Positions 39,687 through 49,343 of a DNA stretch of 64,000 bases are shown in pieces; the stretch's first letter is position 1, and each line of letters starts with the position of its first letter. The notes under the pieces were generated by a model. It did no database searches. It saw nothing but the letters and a program-made list of their open reading frames with translations, and was not told the origin of the DNA. The DNA comes from Mesorhizobium sp. BR1-1-16 (GTDB taxonomy: Bacteria; Pseudomonadota; Alphaproteobacteria; Rhizobiales; Kaistiaceae). The DNA lies in assembly GCF_020165495.1 (NCBI RefSeq), contig NZ_JAIUIE010000006.1, positions 233,553 to 297,552 on the forward strand, written 5' to 3'. Made by a program: the position numbers and the translations under genes.

Positions 39687-40793
39687 ATGACCACTGTTTC
39701 GAGACGAACCCTGCTCAAGAGCGCGGCCATCGGCGCGCTCGGACTCTCCGCTTCTACCCTGCCCTTTCGGGCCAAAGCCGCCGACAAGCTGACGATCGGC
39801 TTGATCTATGTCGGACCGCGCGATGACTTCGGCTGGAACCAGGCCCATGCCGTCGGCGCGCAGGCGCTGAGATCCATTCCCGGCGTCACGGTGGTCGAGG
39901 AGGAGAACGTCCCCGAGACCGACGCCGTCTCGAAGACGATGGAATCGATGATCGAGCTCGACGGCGCGAGCCTCCTGTTCCCGACATCGTTCGGCTATTT
40001 CGATCCCTTCATGATCGAGGCGGCCAAGAAATATCCCGATGTCGAATTCCGTCACCCGACCTCGCTCTGGGATCCTAAAAAGCACCCGATGAATCTCGGC
40101 GGCTATTTCTGCTATCTCGACCAGGGCCATTACGTGAATGGTATTGCCGCTGGCCTTTCGACCAAGACGAACAAGATCGGCTATATCGCCGCAAAGCCGA
40201 TTGCGCTCGTCCTGCGCAATGTCAACGCGTTCACGACCGGCGTTCGCAAGGTCAATCCGAACGCTGAAGTCCGGCTGATCATCACCGGCGAGTGGTCGCT
40301 GCCGGTGCGCGAGGCAGAAGCCGCCAACGCGCTCGCCGATGCTGGCTGCGATGTCATCGCCTGCCATGTCGACAGCCCGAAGGTGATCGTGGAGACCGCG
40401 GAAAAGCGCGGCGTCATGAGCTGCGGCCACAACGCGGACCAGTCCTCGCTGGCTCCGAAGGGCTTCATCACGGGCGCCGAGCTGAAATGGGGCACCGTCT
40501 ACACCGCCTATGCCAATCTGCTGACCAAGGGCGAGAAGCTGCCGAACGAGAATTATGGCGGCTATGACCGAGACATGGTGGCGAGCACCGCCTTCGGCCC
40601 CGGCGCAAGCGAGCCGGCGCGGGCAGCCGCGCTGGCTGCGATCGAGGAACTCAAGGCCGGCAAACCCTATTTCATCGGCCCGATCAAATCGAACACCGGT
40701 AAGCTGATCAGCGAGCAGACGATCGAGCTCTATGATCCGAGCCTCTGGGGCACCGACTATCTCATCGAGGGCGTCATCGGCTCCATCACCTGA
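39687..40793 (+). CDS. BMP family (PnrA-like) ABC substrate-binding protein
   Basis: A 368-residue periplasmic protein. The N-terminus has a twin-arginine-like signal (VSRRTLLKSAAIGALGLSAS, processed near AKAADKL). The mature part begins LTIGLIYVGPRDDFGWNQAH and continues with the BMP fold seen in nucleoside-binding PnrA/Med proteins (GASLLFPTSFGYFDPFMIEAAKKYPDVEF, GYFCYLDQGHYVNGIAAG, TAYANLLTKGEKL). Ligands in the family are mainly purine nucleosides. No ATPase or permease gene lies nearby and a strong terminator follows, so the partner transporter must be elsewhere. Confidence 0.88.
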   Translation: MTTVSRRTLLKSAAIGALGLSASTLPFRAKAADKLTIGLIYVGPRDDFGWNQAHAVGAQALRSIPGVTVVEEENVPETDAVSKTMESMIELDGASLLFPTSFGYFDPFMIEAAKKYPDVEFRHPTSLWDPKKHPMNLGGYFCYLDQGHYVNGIAAGLSTKTNKIGYIAAKPIALVLRNVNAFTTGVRKVNPNAEVRLIITGEWSLPVREAEAANALADAGCDVIACHVDSPKVIVETAEKRGVMSCGHNADQSSLAPKGFITGAELKWGTVYTAYANLLTKGEKLPNENYGGYDRDMVASTAFGPGASEPARAAALAAIEELKAGKPYFIGPIKSNTGKLISEQTIELYDPSLWGTDYLIEGVIGSIT

Positions 40794-40820
40794 TTTTCGC
40801 TGCGCCCACAAGGCGAAAAA

Positions 40821-40856
40821 GCATGGCCGGGCTTGTCCCGGCCATGCTCGTCTTTT
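40821..40856 (+). terminator. Rho-independent terminator after the BMP gene
   Basis: Perfect 11-bp stem GCATGGCCGGG / CCCGGCCATGC with a CTTGT loop, followed by TCGTCTTTT. An A-tract on the other side could make it bidirectional, serving the DUF2336 gene that ends at 40941. Confidence 0.85.
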
Positions 40857-40940
40857 CGGTCAGGCAGTCGTGGATTCGGACTCTGATCGACATGAAGCGA
40901 CGTACGGCCGCCACGAGGGCTGCGTGAACTGCAGCCGGCC

Positions 40941-41906
40941 TCAGGCCTTCTTCTGCAGCGCCTTCACGCTGCCGAGCGTCTCGCGGGCTTCAGCCTCGGT
41001 GAGTTCGTCATAGGCCGCCTCGACGGCCAGCGTCTCCGACAGCGGATGGCCGAAACGGCGGCCTCGGATGCGCGCGATCACCGAGAATGTCGCCGGCGGC
41101 ACCGACGCGGCGCGGCAGAGCACGGCGAGCAACGAGGGATCTGGCCGCGCGATCAGGCGGCTGACGAGTTCCGGCGGCAGTCCCGCATGCGCGGCAAGCA
41201 GCATGGCGACTTCCAGCATCCGATCGCTGGAGGCAATTGCGGCGATGGCTGCCGCAACCGGCGAAGCCGGCGCGGTTAAGGGCTGCGACATAGCTTTCGG
41301 CCACGGGATGACAGCGCCCAGCGGCTCGCCAAGCCGGCGGCGCTCGGCGCCATGGCCAACCGGAAACGCGAGGATCTCGGCCGGCGGCCGGACATCGGCG
41401 GCGCTGCCCGCGCCACATGAGGCGACGATGCGGGCAAGACATTGCGGCGACAACCGCGCCGAACGGTTGGCAGCGACCGCCCGGCAAAGACGTGCGCCAC
41501 CGAGCGCAACGAGCGCATCCGACATGCGTTCGGAAAGCGGCACGCGGGCTGCGATCGCGAGCAGCCCGTCCTCGTCGACGCGTCGGGCAAGATCGACAAG
41601 GTCATCGTCGCTGAGCGCGACGGCGCCCCGCAACATGGCGTCGCCGATCACCCCGCCAAATGCGGCAAACTCCAGCACCAGCGCATGCGGGGCGGTTGCA
41701 AGCTCGGCGAGACGCGTGGCGACACCGGCCTGCTGCGGGGCAGGAAGCTCTGGCAGCAATTGCCGCACGATATCCGCGAACAGCGGGCCCAACGATGCCT
41801 CTGCGCGCGCGCCGGCGGCACGATAGAGATCGATGATCGCGGCAAGGAGCTCGGCGCGCCGCGCCGGGGCGCGGTCGTGAGCCAGCCGCGTTAAATGCTC
41901 CAACAT
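40941..41906 (-). CDS. DUF2336 domain-containing protein
   Basis: A 321-residue, alanine/leucine-rich, largely alpha-helical protein of repeating units (LTRLAHDRAPARRAELLAAIIDLY, PHALVLEFAAFGGVIGDAMLRGAVALSDDDLVDLARRVDEDGLLAIAARVPLSERMSDALV). This matches the alphaproteobacterial DUF2336 family, thought to form HEAT-like helical repeats; function unknown. The start at 41906 has GAGG 5 nt upstream. No signal peptide. Confidence 0.8.
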   Translation of the reverse strand: MLEHLTRLAHDRAPARRAELLAAIIDLYRAAGARAEASLGPLFADIVRQLLPELPAPQQAGVATRLAELATAPHALVLEFAAFGGVIGDAMLRGAVALSDDDLVDLARRVDEDGLLAIAARVPLSERMSDALVALGGARLCRAVAANRSARLSPQCLARIVASCGAGSAADVRPPAEILAFPVGHGAERRRLGEPLGAVIPWPKAMSQPLTAPASPVAAAIAAIASSDRMLEVAMLLAAHAGLPPELVSRLIARPDPSLLAVLCRAASVPPATFSVIARIRGRRFGHPLSETLAVEAAYDELTEAEARETLGSVKALQKKA

Positions 41907-42204
41907 GATCGCCTCGGAAGCCAATTCATCATGGCCCGAAGTCTCGCATCCAACTCATAAGGAACGATTGCGCGATCCAGTAAACTTCCGCGGTGATTTT
42001 CGATGATTCGTGGCGACATCGAGGCAGGCACCTCGAGCCGTATCAGGCGCTTCTGGCAAATTCGTTTCGTCCCTTTGGCGTTTTTCGAAATGAAAACATC
42101 GCGAAATGGCTTAGGAGGACGCCAGGGCCCCTTGTCCGAACGGAGGGATGAGTTAATCTTTATGGCGGTTTGGAGACACGGAAAGAGAGACCCGGGAGAT
42201 GTCC
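41907..42204. other. Intergenic stretch before the 27-residue ORF
   Basis: About 300 bp with an AT-richer patch near 42070-42105 and another at 42150-42165, probably promoter sequence. Reading frames here look unlike proteins. No repeat or stable hairpin was recognised. Confidence 0.35.
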
Positions 42205-42288
42205 ATGAGCCTCGTACGTCCGATCCAGTTCGTCGCCGTCAGCGCCGCGTTCCTGTTCATCGCGGCCATCGTCATCGGAGCGCTTTGA
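42205..42288 (+). CDS. 27-residue single-span membrane peptide
   Basis: A tiny frame, MSLVRPIQFVAVSAAFLFIA followed by seven hydrophobic residues ending GAL and a TGA stop. It has a positively charged N-terminus and one hydrophobic helix. The ribosome site is strong (GGGAG 6 nt before ATG), and the codon choice resembles real genes of this genome. It resembles the short membrane proteins frequently left unannotated in Hyphomicrobiales. Function unknown. Confidence 0.6.
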   Translation: MSLVRPIQFVAVSAAFLFIAAIVIGAL

Positions 42289-42368
42289 CGCTGGTGACGG
42301 CCGCGCCATAGCCGACGGTCATTTTCCCGAGTATCGCGCCTGAAGCTGCCAGATTCGACGAAGCGCAG

Positions 42369-42689
42369 CTACACGCCGACGAACGCCCTCATCAACGCCA
42401 CGGCCGCCATGCCGGCAAAGGCGGCGAGGATATCGTTGCGGCGCCACAGAAACACAGCGATCGTCGCGGCAAAGCCTGCATATTCCGCCGGACCGCCATG
42501 GGCTGCGATCGGCGCGAGAATCGAGCCCATGATCGCGAGCGGCAGCGCCTTCAGCCATGTCTCGACCCGCGGCGTCACCGCAACAAACCGCATCAGGAAG
42601 AAGCCGGACACGCGCGTCAGATAGGCGGCGACCGTCATCGCAAAGATGATGATCACAAGGCCCGACGTGGTCGATGGATCGACGTTCAT
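42369..42689 (-). CDS. AzlD family branched-chain amino acid export subunit
   Basis: A 106-residue membrane protein with four hydrophobic helices, the small partner of AzlC (as YgaH/BrnE). MTVAAYLTRVSGFFLMRF and KALPLAIMGSILAPI are typical. Its ATG overlaps the azlC stop (ATGA). The pair follows metH by 3 nt, so it is probably the end of the methionine operon. AzlCD/BrnFE systems export valine, isoleucine and methionine, which makes methionine or a related amino acid the likely substrate here. Confidence 0.88.
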   Translation of the reverse strand: MNVDPSTTSGLVIIIFAMTVAAYLTRVSGFFLMRFVAVTPRVETWLKALPLAIMGSILAPIAAHGGPAEYAGFAATIAVFLWRRNDILAAFAGMAAVALMRAFVGV

Positions 42690-43381
42690 GCCTTGGCCTT
42701 TGCGGGCAGGAACGCCGATGTCAGGCTGCCAGCGAGTCCGCCGGCCAGCACGTGCCAGGAGCCACCGACGAAGCGATCAAAGACGAGTGCAACGGCTGCA
42801 CCGATGGCGAAAGGCAGAAGATCGCCCCGCCCCTTCCAGAAGCCGCAGGCAAGCGAGAGGAAGAAGGCCGGCAGGAAGAAATCGAGCCCCAGCCGGCGCG
42901 GATCGCCAAGCAGAGGGCCGAAGCCCGCCCCGGCGACGGTGCCCGCAATCCAGCCGATCATGAAGGCGGTGCCCATGCCGACGAAGACGGCGATGTCATG
43001 CCGTCCCGCATCGCGCTCGCGCATGCCCGCCGCCCAGTTCGCATCGACCATCAGAAAGAGCGAGGCATAGGCGATCAAGGGCGGCAGGCCGCGCATCCAG
43101 GGTTGGATCGCCGCGCCGAACAGGACATAACGCGCGTTCATCGCGATGACGGACACCACCACCGCAACGAGGAGGTCCGGTGCGCCCCATGAGTGCAAGG
43201 CGAGAAGCTGCGCCGTCCCCGCGAACACGAACAGGCTCATCGCGGCCGCGCCGGTGACCGAAAGCCCGACCCCGTCGGCCAGCACGCCGAAGACGGCCCC
43301 GAAGGCGATCATGCCCGGCAACAGGCCGATGCCTTCGAAAAAGCCGCGGGAAAATCCATCCCGCGAAAAGTATGGCGACAC
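42686..43381 (-). CDS. AzlC family amino acid exporter, large subunit
   Basis: A 231-residue permease with seven or eight hydrophobic segments. The family motifs are FFEGIGLLPGMIAFGAVFGVLA, FVFAGTAQLLAL and VVSVIAMNARYVLFGAAIQPWM. A GTG start at 43381 lies only 3 nt after the metH stop. Known relatives YgaZ and BrnF export branched-chain amino acids and methionine together with the AzlD-type subunit. Confidence 0.88.
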   Translation of the reverse strand: MSPYFSRDGFSRGFFEGIGLLPGMIAFGAVFGVLADGVGLSVTGAAAMSLFVFAGTAQLLALHSWGAPDLLVAVVVSVIAMNARYVLFGAAIQPWMRGLPPLIAYASLFLMVDANWAAGMRERDAGRHDIAVFVGMGTAFMIGWIAGTVAGAGFGPLLGDPRRLGLDFFLPAFFLSLACGFWKGRGDLLPFAIGAAVALVFDRFVGGSWHVLAGGLAGSLTSAFLPAKAKA

Positions 43382-43384
43382 AGT

Positions 43385-46060
43385 CTACTCCGCCGCCTCG
43401 ACCCGAACGGGATCATAGTTAAGGATCGGCGCGAGCCAACGCTCCGCTTCAGAAACCGTCCAGCCTTTGCGCGCGGCATAATCCGCCACCTGATCCGCCT
43501 CAACCCGGCCGACGCCGAAATAGAAGCTCTCGGGATGGCTGAAATAGAGGCCTGAGACGGACGAGCCGGGCCACATGGCGTAGCTTTCGGTGAGCGTGAT
43601 CCCGGCGGTCGCCTCCACATCGAGCAGATCGAACAGCGTCCGCTTCTCGGTATGGTCAGGCTGCGCCGGATAGCCGGGTGCGGGGCGGATGCCGGCATAG
43701 GTCTCACGGATCAATTCGGCGGGCTCCAGCGTCTCGTCAGGCGCGTAAGCCCAAAACTCGCGTCGCACGCGCTGATGCATGCGCTCGGCAAAGGCTTCGG
43801 CAAGACGATCGGTCAGGGCCTGGCTGAGGATCTTGGAATAATCGTCATTGGCGCGGGCGAAGCGCTCCGCGACGGCTTCCTCGCCTATGCCGGCCGTGAC
43901 CGCGAAGCCGCCGACATAATCGGCAACGCCGGATCCGGCCGGCGCGACGAAATCGGCGAGCGCAACGTGACGGCGCTTGTCGGTCGAGCGTGCGATCTGC
44001 TGGCGCAGCGTGAAGAGCCGCGCGGCCTCGGCGGTGCGGGTCTCATCAGCATAGAGCGCAATATCATCCCCTACGGCATTGGCCGGCCAGAAGCCGATCA
44101 CGCCATTGGCGCTGATCCACTTCTCGTCGACCATCTTGGCCAGCATCGCCCGCGCATCGTCGTAAAGCGACTGCGCGGCGGCGCCGACCTTCTCGTCCTC
44201 GAGGATCTGAGGGTATGTGCCCTTCATTTCCCAGGTGGCGAAGAAAGGCGTCCAGTCGATATAGGGCACGAGTTCGGCGATCGGATAATCGCGGAAGAGC
44301 CTCGGGCCGAGAAAGCTCGGCCGCACTGGGCGATAGGTCGACCAGTCGAGCTTGAGGGCATCCGCCCGCGCCGTCGCGAGCGTAATCCGGCGCTTCGCGT
44401 CCTGCCCGCGCTGATGCGCTTCGGCGATACGGGCATATTCGGTCTGGATGTCCGAGACATAGCTCGTCTTGTCGCGGCCGAGCATGCTGGAGGCGACACC
44501 GACGGCGCGGCTCGCGTCGAGCACATGCACCGCCTGCCCGCGCGCATAATTCGGATGAATCTTTACGGCGGTATGCACGCGAGACGTGGTGGCTCCACCG
44601 ATCAGCAGCGGCACGTCGAAGCCCTCGCGCTCCATTTCGGACGCGACATGGCACATCTCGTCGAGCGAGGGCGTGATCAGACCGGAAAGGCCGATGACGT
44701 CAACATTCTGCTCCTTTGCAACGGCGAGGATCTTGGCAGCCGGGACCATCACGCCGAGATCGATGACCTCGAAATTATTGCACTGGAGCACGACGCCGAC
44801 GATATTCTTGCCGATGTCGTGCACATCGCCCTTGACGGTGGCGAGCAAGATCTTGCCGGCGGACGACGTGCCCGTCGTGCCGAGCCGGCGCTTCTCCTCC
44901 TCCATGAACGGCATCAGATAGGCGACAGCCTGCTTCATGACGCGCGCCGACTTGACCACCTGCGGCAGGAACATCTTGCCGGCGCCGAAGAGATCGCCGA
45001 CGACATTCATGCCGGCCATCAGCGGACCCTCGATCACGTCGAGTGGCCGCGTCGAGCGCGCGCGCGCCTCCTCCGTATCGATCTCGATGAAATCGGTGAG
45101 GCCCGATACCAGCGCGTGTTCGAGGCGCTTGTCGACCGGCCATTCGCGCCAGGAGAGGTCGGCTTCCTTCTTCTGCGACGCGCCGCCCTTGAAGCGCTCG
45201 GCGATCTCGAGCATCCGCTCGGTCGAGTCCTTGCGCCGGTTGAGGACGACGTCCTCGCAGCGCTCGCGCAGTTCCGGATCGATGTCGTCATAGACAGGCA
45301 GCGCGCCGGCATTGACGATGCCCATGTCCATGCCAGCGGCGATGGCATGATAGAGGAACACCGAATGCATCGCGGCGCGGACGGACTCGTTGCCGCGGAA
45401 CGAGAAGGAAAGGTTCGAGACGCCGCCCGAGACATGCGCATGCGGCAGGTTCTGCCGGATCCAGCGCGTCGCCTCGATGAAATCGACGCCGTAATTGTCA
45501 TGTTCCTCGATGCCCGTGGCGATCGCGAACACATTGGGATCGAAAACGATATCCTCGGGCGGGTAGCCGATCTCCTCGGTCAGGATGCGATAGGCCCGGG
45601 CGCAGATCTCGGTCTTGCGCTGGAAGGTGTCCGCCTGGCCTTTCTCGTCGAACGCCATCACGACGACGGCGGCGCCGTAGCGGCGCAGCTTCTTCGCCTG
45701 CTCGCGGAAGGGCTCCTCGCCCTCCTTCATCGAGATCGAGTTGACGATTGGCTTGCCCTGGACGCATTTCAGCCCCGCCTCGATCACCGACCATTTCGAC
45801 GAATCGATCATGACCGGGACGCGGGCGATATCCGGCTCGGCGGCAAGCAGGTTGAGGAAGGTGACCATGGCGAACTCGGAATCGAGCAGGCCTTCGTCCA
45901 TGTTGATGTCGAGGATCTGCGCGCCATTGGCGACCTGCTCGCGCGCGACATCGAGCGCGGCGTTGTAGTCGCCAGCGGTGATCAGCTTGCGAAAGCGCGC
46001 CGATCCCGTGACGTTGGTGCGCTCGCCGATATTGATGAAGGACGCCGTGGCGGTGGTCAT
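43385..46060 (-). CDS. metH: Cobalamin-dependent methionine synthase, folate/B12/activation part
   Basis: An 891-residue protein equivalent to the C-terminal three-quarters of MetH. The pterin-binding domain begins [16 protein letters not shown]. The cobalamin module has [33 protein letters not shown] with the cobalt-ligating histidine, [11 protein letters not shown] and GGATTS. The activation domain has RRYFWAY-type sequence ([11 protein letters not shown]), [17 protein letters not shown] and a C-terminal [15 protein letters not shown]. The homocysteine-binding domain is missing here and is supplied by the gene at 46159-47226. The two halves together make one enzyme. Confidence 0.95.
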   Translation of the reverse strand: MTTATASFINIGERTNVTGSARFRKLITAGDYNAALDVAREQVANGAQILDINMDEGLLDSEFAMVTFLNLLAAEPDIARVPVMIDSSKWSVIEAGLKCVQGKPIVNSISMKEGEEPFREQAKKLRRYGAAVVVMAFDEKGQADTFQRKTEICARAYRILTEEIGYPPEDIVFDPNVFAIATGIEEHDNYGVDFIEATRWIRQNLPHAHVSGGVSNLSFSFRGNESVRAAMHSVFLYHAIAAGMDMGIVNAGALPVYDDIDPELRERCEDVVLNRRKDSTERMLEIAERFKGGASQKKEADLSWREWPVDKRLEHALVSGLTDFIEIDTEEARARSTRPLDVIEGPLMAGMNVVGDLFGAGKMFLPQVVKSARVMKQAVAYLMPFMEEEKRRLGTTGTSSAGKILLATVKGDVHDIGKNIVGVVLQCNNFEVIDLGVMVPAAKILAVAKEQNVDVIGLSGLITPSLDEMCHVASEMEREGFDVPLLIGGATTSRVHTAVKIHPNYARGQAVHVLDASRAVGVASSMLGRDKTSYVSDIQTEYARIAEAHQRGQDAKRRITLATARADALKLDWSTYRPVRPSFLGPRLFRDYPIAELVPYIDWTPFFATWEMKGTYPQILEDEKVGAAAQSLYDDARAMLAKMVDEKWISANGVIGFWPANAVGDDIALYADETRTAEAARLFTLRQQIARSTDKRRHVALADFVAPAGSGVADYVGGFAVTAGIGEEAVAERFARANDDYSKILSQALTDRLAEAFAERMHQRVRREFWAYAPDETLEPAELIRETYAGIRPAPGYPAQPDHTEKRTLFDLLDVEATAGITLTESYAMWPGSSVSGLYFSHPESFYFGVGRVEADQVADYAARKGWTVSEAERWLAPILNYDPVRVEAAE

Positions 46061-46158
46061 TGGATCATCCCGGGGGTTGCGGCCGTCATCTCTTGAATTG
46101 GGTCTATTCTATACGGGCTTCACGCCGCCGAAACATCCCATCCGAACGCCGACGCGTC

Positions 46159-47226
46159 TCAGGCGGCGCTGACGAAGGGCTCGAGGCCCGACAGGCGCAG
46201 TTGCGGCGCAATGTCGGGCATGGTGCGCGGGGCGACACCTTTCACCGCGCCGGCGATCGCCCTGATATGATCGGGCGTCGTGCCGCAGCAGCCGCCCACG
46301 ACATTGACGAGGCCGGAGCGGGCGAATTCGCCAACCAGCTTCGCCATCGCCTCGGGGCTCTCGTCATATTCACCGAACTCGTTCGGCAGGCCGGCATTCG
46401 GATAGGCACAGACGAAGGTATCAGCGACACGGCCGATCTCGTCGATATGCGCGCGCATCTCGCGGGCACCGAGCGCGCAGTTGAGGCCGATCGAGAATGG
46501 CTCGGCGTGGCGCAGCGAATACCAGAAGGCGGTCGGGGTCTGGCCCGATAGCGTCCGGCCCGAGAGATCGGTGATCGTGCCGGAGATCATGATCGGCAGC
46601 TTGATGCCCTTTTCCTCGAACACGTCCTCGACGGCGGCCACCGCCGCCTTGGCGTTCAGCGTGTCGAAGATCGTCTCGATCAGGATGAGGTCGGCGCCGC
46701 CATCGACGAGCCCGCGCGCCGCCTCGGCGTAAGCCGTGCGGAGATCATCGAAGGTAACGGCGCGGAAGCCCGGATTGTTGACGTCCGGCGATATCGAGGC
46801 GGTGCGGTTGGTCGGCCCGATCGCGCCGGCGACATAGCGCGGAATGCCGGTTTCCTTTGCGACGGCATCGGCGGCGCGGCGTGCTACGCGCGCGCCTTCG
46901 AGATTGAGCTCATAGGCGAGCGCTTCCATGCCGTAATCGGCCTGGGCGATCGAGGTCGACGAGAACGTATTGGTCTCGACGATGTCGGCACCGGCCTCGA
47001 AATATTGCCGATGTATCGCCTCGACCGCATCCGGCATGGTCAGGATCAGCAGGTCGTTGTTGCCCTTCAGATCCCGTGGCCAGTCCTTGAACCGCTCGCC
47101 GCGAAAATCCGCCTCCGTGAGCTTGAGGCGCTGGATCATGGTGCCCATCGCGCCGTCAAGCACGAGAATGCGCTTCTGCGCAGCGGCAGCGAGCTCCGGA
47201 TTGCCGAGGTCTGTCGCGTGGCTCAT
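46159..47226 (-). CDS. Homocysteine S-methyltransferase module of split MetH
   Basis: A 355-residue protein equal to the N-terminal domain of Met[20 protein letters not shown] begins the barrel. The zinc ligands lie in [13 protein letters not shown] and in [31 protein letters not shown] is also typical. Start MSHATDLG at 47226 has AAAGGA upstream. It sits 98 bp before the cobalamin part on the same strand. The split of methionine synthase into two genes is known from some Alphaproteobacteria such as Caulobacter. Confidence 0.93.
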   Translation of the reverse strand: MSHATDLGNPELAAAAQKRILVLDGAMGTMIQRLKLTEADFRGERFKDWPRDLKGNNDLLILTMPDAVEAIHRQYFEAGADIVETNTFSSTSIAQADYGMEALAYELNLEGARVARRAADAVAKETGIPRYVAGAIGPTNRTASISPDVNNPGFRAVTFDDLRTAYAEAARGLVDGGADLILIETIFDTLNAKAAVAAVEDVFEEKGIKLPIMISGTITDLSGRTLSGQTPTAFWYSLRHAEPFSIGLNCALGAREMRAHIDEIGRVADTFVCAYPNAGLPNEFGEYDESPEAMAKLVGEFARSGLVNVVGGCCGTTPDHIRAIAGAVKGVAPRTMPDIAPQLRLSGLEPFVSAA

Positions 47227-47266
47227 CGGTCGTGATCCTTTTCGCGTCTGAATATCACCGGTCGTG

Positions 47267-48196
47267 TCACGCCGCCGCGGCATCCGGCGCGGCTGGCTTA
47301 ACCGGCCGCATGCCGAGAAGATGGCAAATCGCGTAGACGAGATCAGCGCGGTTCATCGTGTAGAAATGGAAATCCGAAACACCGCGATCAACCAGATCGA
47401 GCACCTGTTCGGAGCAGACAGCCGCAGCCACGAGTTGCCGCGTCGCCGCGTCATCCTCAAGCCCCTCGAAGCGCGCGGCGAACCAGTCCGGCACGCTCGC
47501 GCCAGCCTTCTCGGCGAATTTCGCGGTCTGCGAAAAATTCAGGACCGGCACGATGCCCGGTACGATCGGGATCGAGATGCCAGCGGCGGCGACGCGGTCG
47601 AGGAAGGCCGAATAGAGATCGTTGTCGAAGAAGAATTGCGTGATGGCCCGGCTCGCGCCGGCATCGACCTTCCGCTTCAAATTGTCGATCTCGATCGACC
47701 AGTCCGGGCTCTCCGGATGACGCTCGGCATAAGCGGAGACGGAGACCTCGATCTCGGGATGGCGCGATCGGATCGCTCCGACAAGATCGGCCGCGCGGTC
47801 ATAGCCGCCGGGATGCGGCCGATAGGCCGTACCGATTCCCTCCACCGGGTCGCCGCGCAGCGCCACGATGTGGCGCACGCCCGCCTCGGCATAGCTGTCA
47901 ACGACCGCATCGACCTCGGCCCGCGTCGCGCCGACACAGGTCAGATGCGCAGCCGGCTTCAATGCGGTCTCGGACAGGATGCGCGCGACAGTGGCATGGG
48001 TGCGCTCGCGGGTCGATCCACCTGCGCCATAGGTGACCGACACGAAGTCCGGCGCCAGCGGCGCCAGCCGCTCGACCGAACGCCACAGTGTCTCCTCCAT
48101 CGCCTCGGTCTTCGGCGGGAAGAATTCGAACGACACCCTGAGGTCGCTCAGGCTCTTGCCCGTGCGGCTCGCGCGCGCGGCTGCATCTGTCATCAT
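47267..48196 (-). CDS. metF: Methylenetetrahydrofolate reductase MetF
   Basis: FAD enzyme making 5-methyltetrahydrofolate, the methyl donor of MetH. The 309-residue TIM barrel contains [55 protein letters not shown] and [10 protein letters not shown], all diagnostic. The ATG overlaps the end of the regulator gene (ATGA), so the two are translationally coupled. The gap to the homocysteine methyltransferase gene is 40 nt. Confidence 0.97.
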   Translation of the reverse strand: MMTDAAARASRTGKSLSDLRVSFEFFPPKTEAMEETLWRSVERLAPLAPDFVSVTYGAGGSTRERTHATVARILSETALKPAAHLTCVGATRAEVDAVVDSYAEAGVRHIVALRGDPVEGIGTAYRPHPGGYDRAADLVGAIRSRHPEIEVSVSAYAERHPESPDWSIEIDNLKRKVDAGASRAITQFFFDNDLYSAFLDRVAAAGISIPIVPGIVPVLNFSQTAKFAEKAGASVPDWFAARFEGLEDDAATRQLVAAAVCSEQVLDLVDRGVSDFHFYTMNRADLVYAICHLLGMRPVKPAAPDAAAA

Positions 48197-49200
48197 GCGG
48201 TCTCCAGCCCCCGATCGGCTCCGGCAATGTTGAAACGCGGATCGCGCAGCAGCCAGAGCGTCACCGTCAATTTGTCAGCCCCAGCGCCTGCGCCGAGGTC
48301 AAGCACCTTGTCCATTTCAAGCCCAAGCTGCCGTGTCCAGCCCAGCATCATCTCATGCGAGAAACCGAGCCGGCGATGGGCATGCTTTTCGCGCAGGAAT
48401 TCGAGGTTATGCGGCGCAAAGTCGACGATCAGCAGCCGCCCGCCTGGACGCAGCACACGCGCTGCTTCGGCGAGCGCCTCGGCTGGATCGTCGAGATAGT
48501 GCAGCACCTGATGGATCGCAACGAGATCGAAGCTGTCTCGCGGCATCGGCAGCTTCATGATCTCGCCGAGGCGAACCTGTGCATGCGACAGCCCGATCTT
48601 GTCGAGATTGGCGCGCGCGACAGCGAGCATCGCCGTGGACGCGTCAATGCCGATCCCCGTGCGATAGAGGCCGGAAAAGAGTTCCAGCAACCGTCCCGTC
48701 CCGGTGCCGAGATCAAGAAAGCGGTCGACCGGACGGTCGCCGAGCAGCGAGACCATCGCCGTCTCCACGGCCGCATCCGGCAGATGCAGCGAGCGGATCT
48801 GGTCCCAGGCGGCGGCGTTCCGCGCGAAATAGCGCAGTGCCTCGGCGGCATGCTCGCGCTTGACATTGGCAAGCCACTCGCGGTCACGCAGCAGGGCCGG
48901 ATCATCGGCATCGCAAAGCGCGACGAGATCATCGGCAAGCCGGCGCTCTGCCCCACCTTCGGCAACCCGGTAGTAGACCCAGGCGCCTTCGGGATAGCGC
49001 GTGATGAGATTGGCATCGGCGAGCAGTTTCAGATGCCGCGAGATGCGCGGTTGCGACTGGCCGAGGATCGAGGTGAGATCCTTGACCGTCAGCTCGCTCT
49101 CGCTGAGCAGCGCCAGGATACGCAGACGCGTCGACTCGCCCGCCGCCTTCAGCGCGGTCACGAGCGTTTCCGAATCCAGCGTCTGCAAGGCACCCGTCAC
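48193..49200 (-). CDS. sahR: SahR-like regulator: ArsR helix-turn-helix fused to SAM-methyltransferase domain
   Basis: A 335-residue fusion. Residues about 8-90 form an ArsR winged helix (LKAAGESTRLRILALLSESELTVKDLTSILGQSQPRISRHLKLLADANLI). The rest is a class I methyltransferase fold with the SAM/SAH pocket (FLDLGTGTGRLLELFSG, VAIHQVLHYLDDPAEALAEAARVLRPGGRLLIVDFAPH). Known SahR regulators of Proteobacteria sense S-adenosylhomocysteine and control methionine genes, and the position before metF fits. GTG start with GGAG 9 nt upstream. A perfect palindrome lies 50 bp upstream. Confidence 0.85.
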   Translation of the reverse strand: MTGALQTLDSETLVTALKAAGESTRLRILALLSESELTVKDLTSILGQSQPRISRHLKLLADANLITRYPEGAWVYYRVAEGGAERRLADDLVALCDADDPALLRDREWLANVKREHAAEALRYFARNAAAWDQIRSLHLPDAAVETAMVSLLGDRPVDRFLDLGTGTGRLLELFSGLYRTGIGIDASTAMLAVARANLDKIGLSHAQVRLGEIMKLPMPRDSFDLVAIHQVLHYLDDPAEALAEAARVLRPGGRLLIVDFAPHNLEFLREKHAHRRLGFSHEMMLGWTRQLGLEMDKVLDLGAGAGADKLTVTLWLLRDPRFNIAGADRGLETA

Positions 49201-49250
49201 GCGTTACATCTCCGTCGGCGAGCCGGATGCGATCCGGCATTGCCAACAAG

Positions 49251-49270
49251 ATATAAAGATATCTTTATAT
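49251..49270. promoter_or_regulatory. Perfect 20-bp palindrome, candidate SahR operator
   Basis: The arms ATATAAAGAT and ATCTTTATAT form an uninterrupted palindrome, strikingly AT-rich in a GC-rich genome, 50 bp upstream of the regulator start. This is the placement and form expected of an ArsR-type operator controlling the whole operon; SahR motifs reported in Alphaproteobacteria are AT-rich palindromes of this type. Confidence 0.8.
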
Positions 49271-49343
49271 GAGTAAAGGCCTTGAAGGCGCGCGCGCGGC
49301 GATTTCGATTTTCAGGTGCCGACGTCTCGGCTTGGTTACCGAG

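Noticed and set aside
43652..46096. An 814-residue open frame on the plus strand opposite metH
   Set aside because: It is exactly antisense to the well-supported cobalamin-dependent methionine synthase. The translation is arginine- and histidine-rich without motifs, as expected of a shadow frame in GC-rich DNA.
46061..46158. A frameshift or stop creating two pseudogene pieces of metH
   Set aside because: Both products have complete domain ends, their own starts and a real spacer; split MetH is known in other Alphaproteobacteria.
49201..49343. Possible SAM or SAH riboswitch before the methionine operon
   Set aside because: No conserved riboswitch core could be recognised; the region instead has a simple perfect palindrome typical of a protein operator, close to its own regulator gene.
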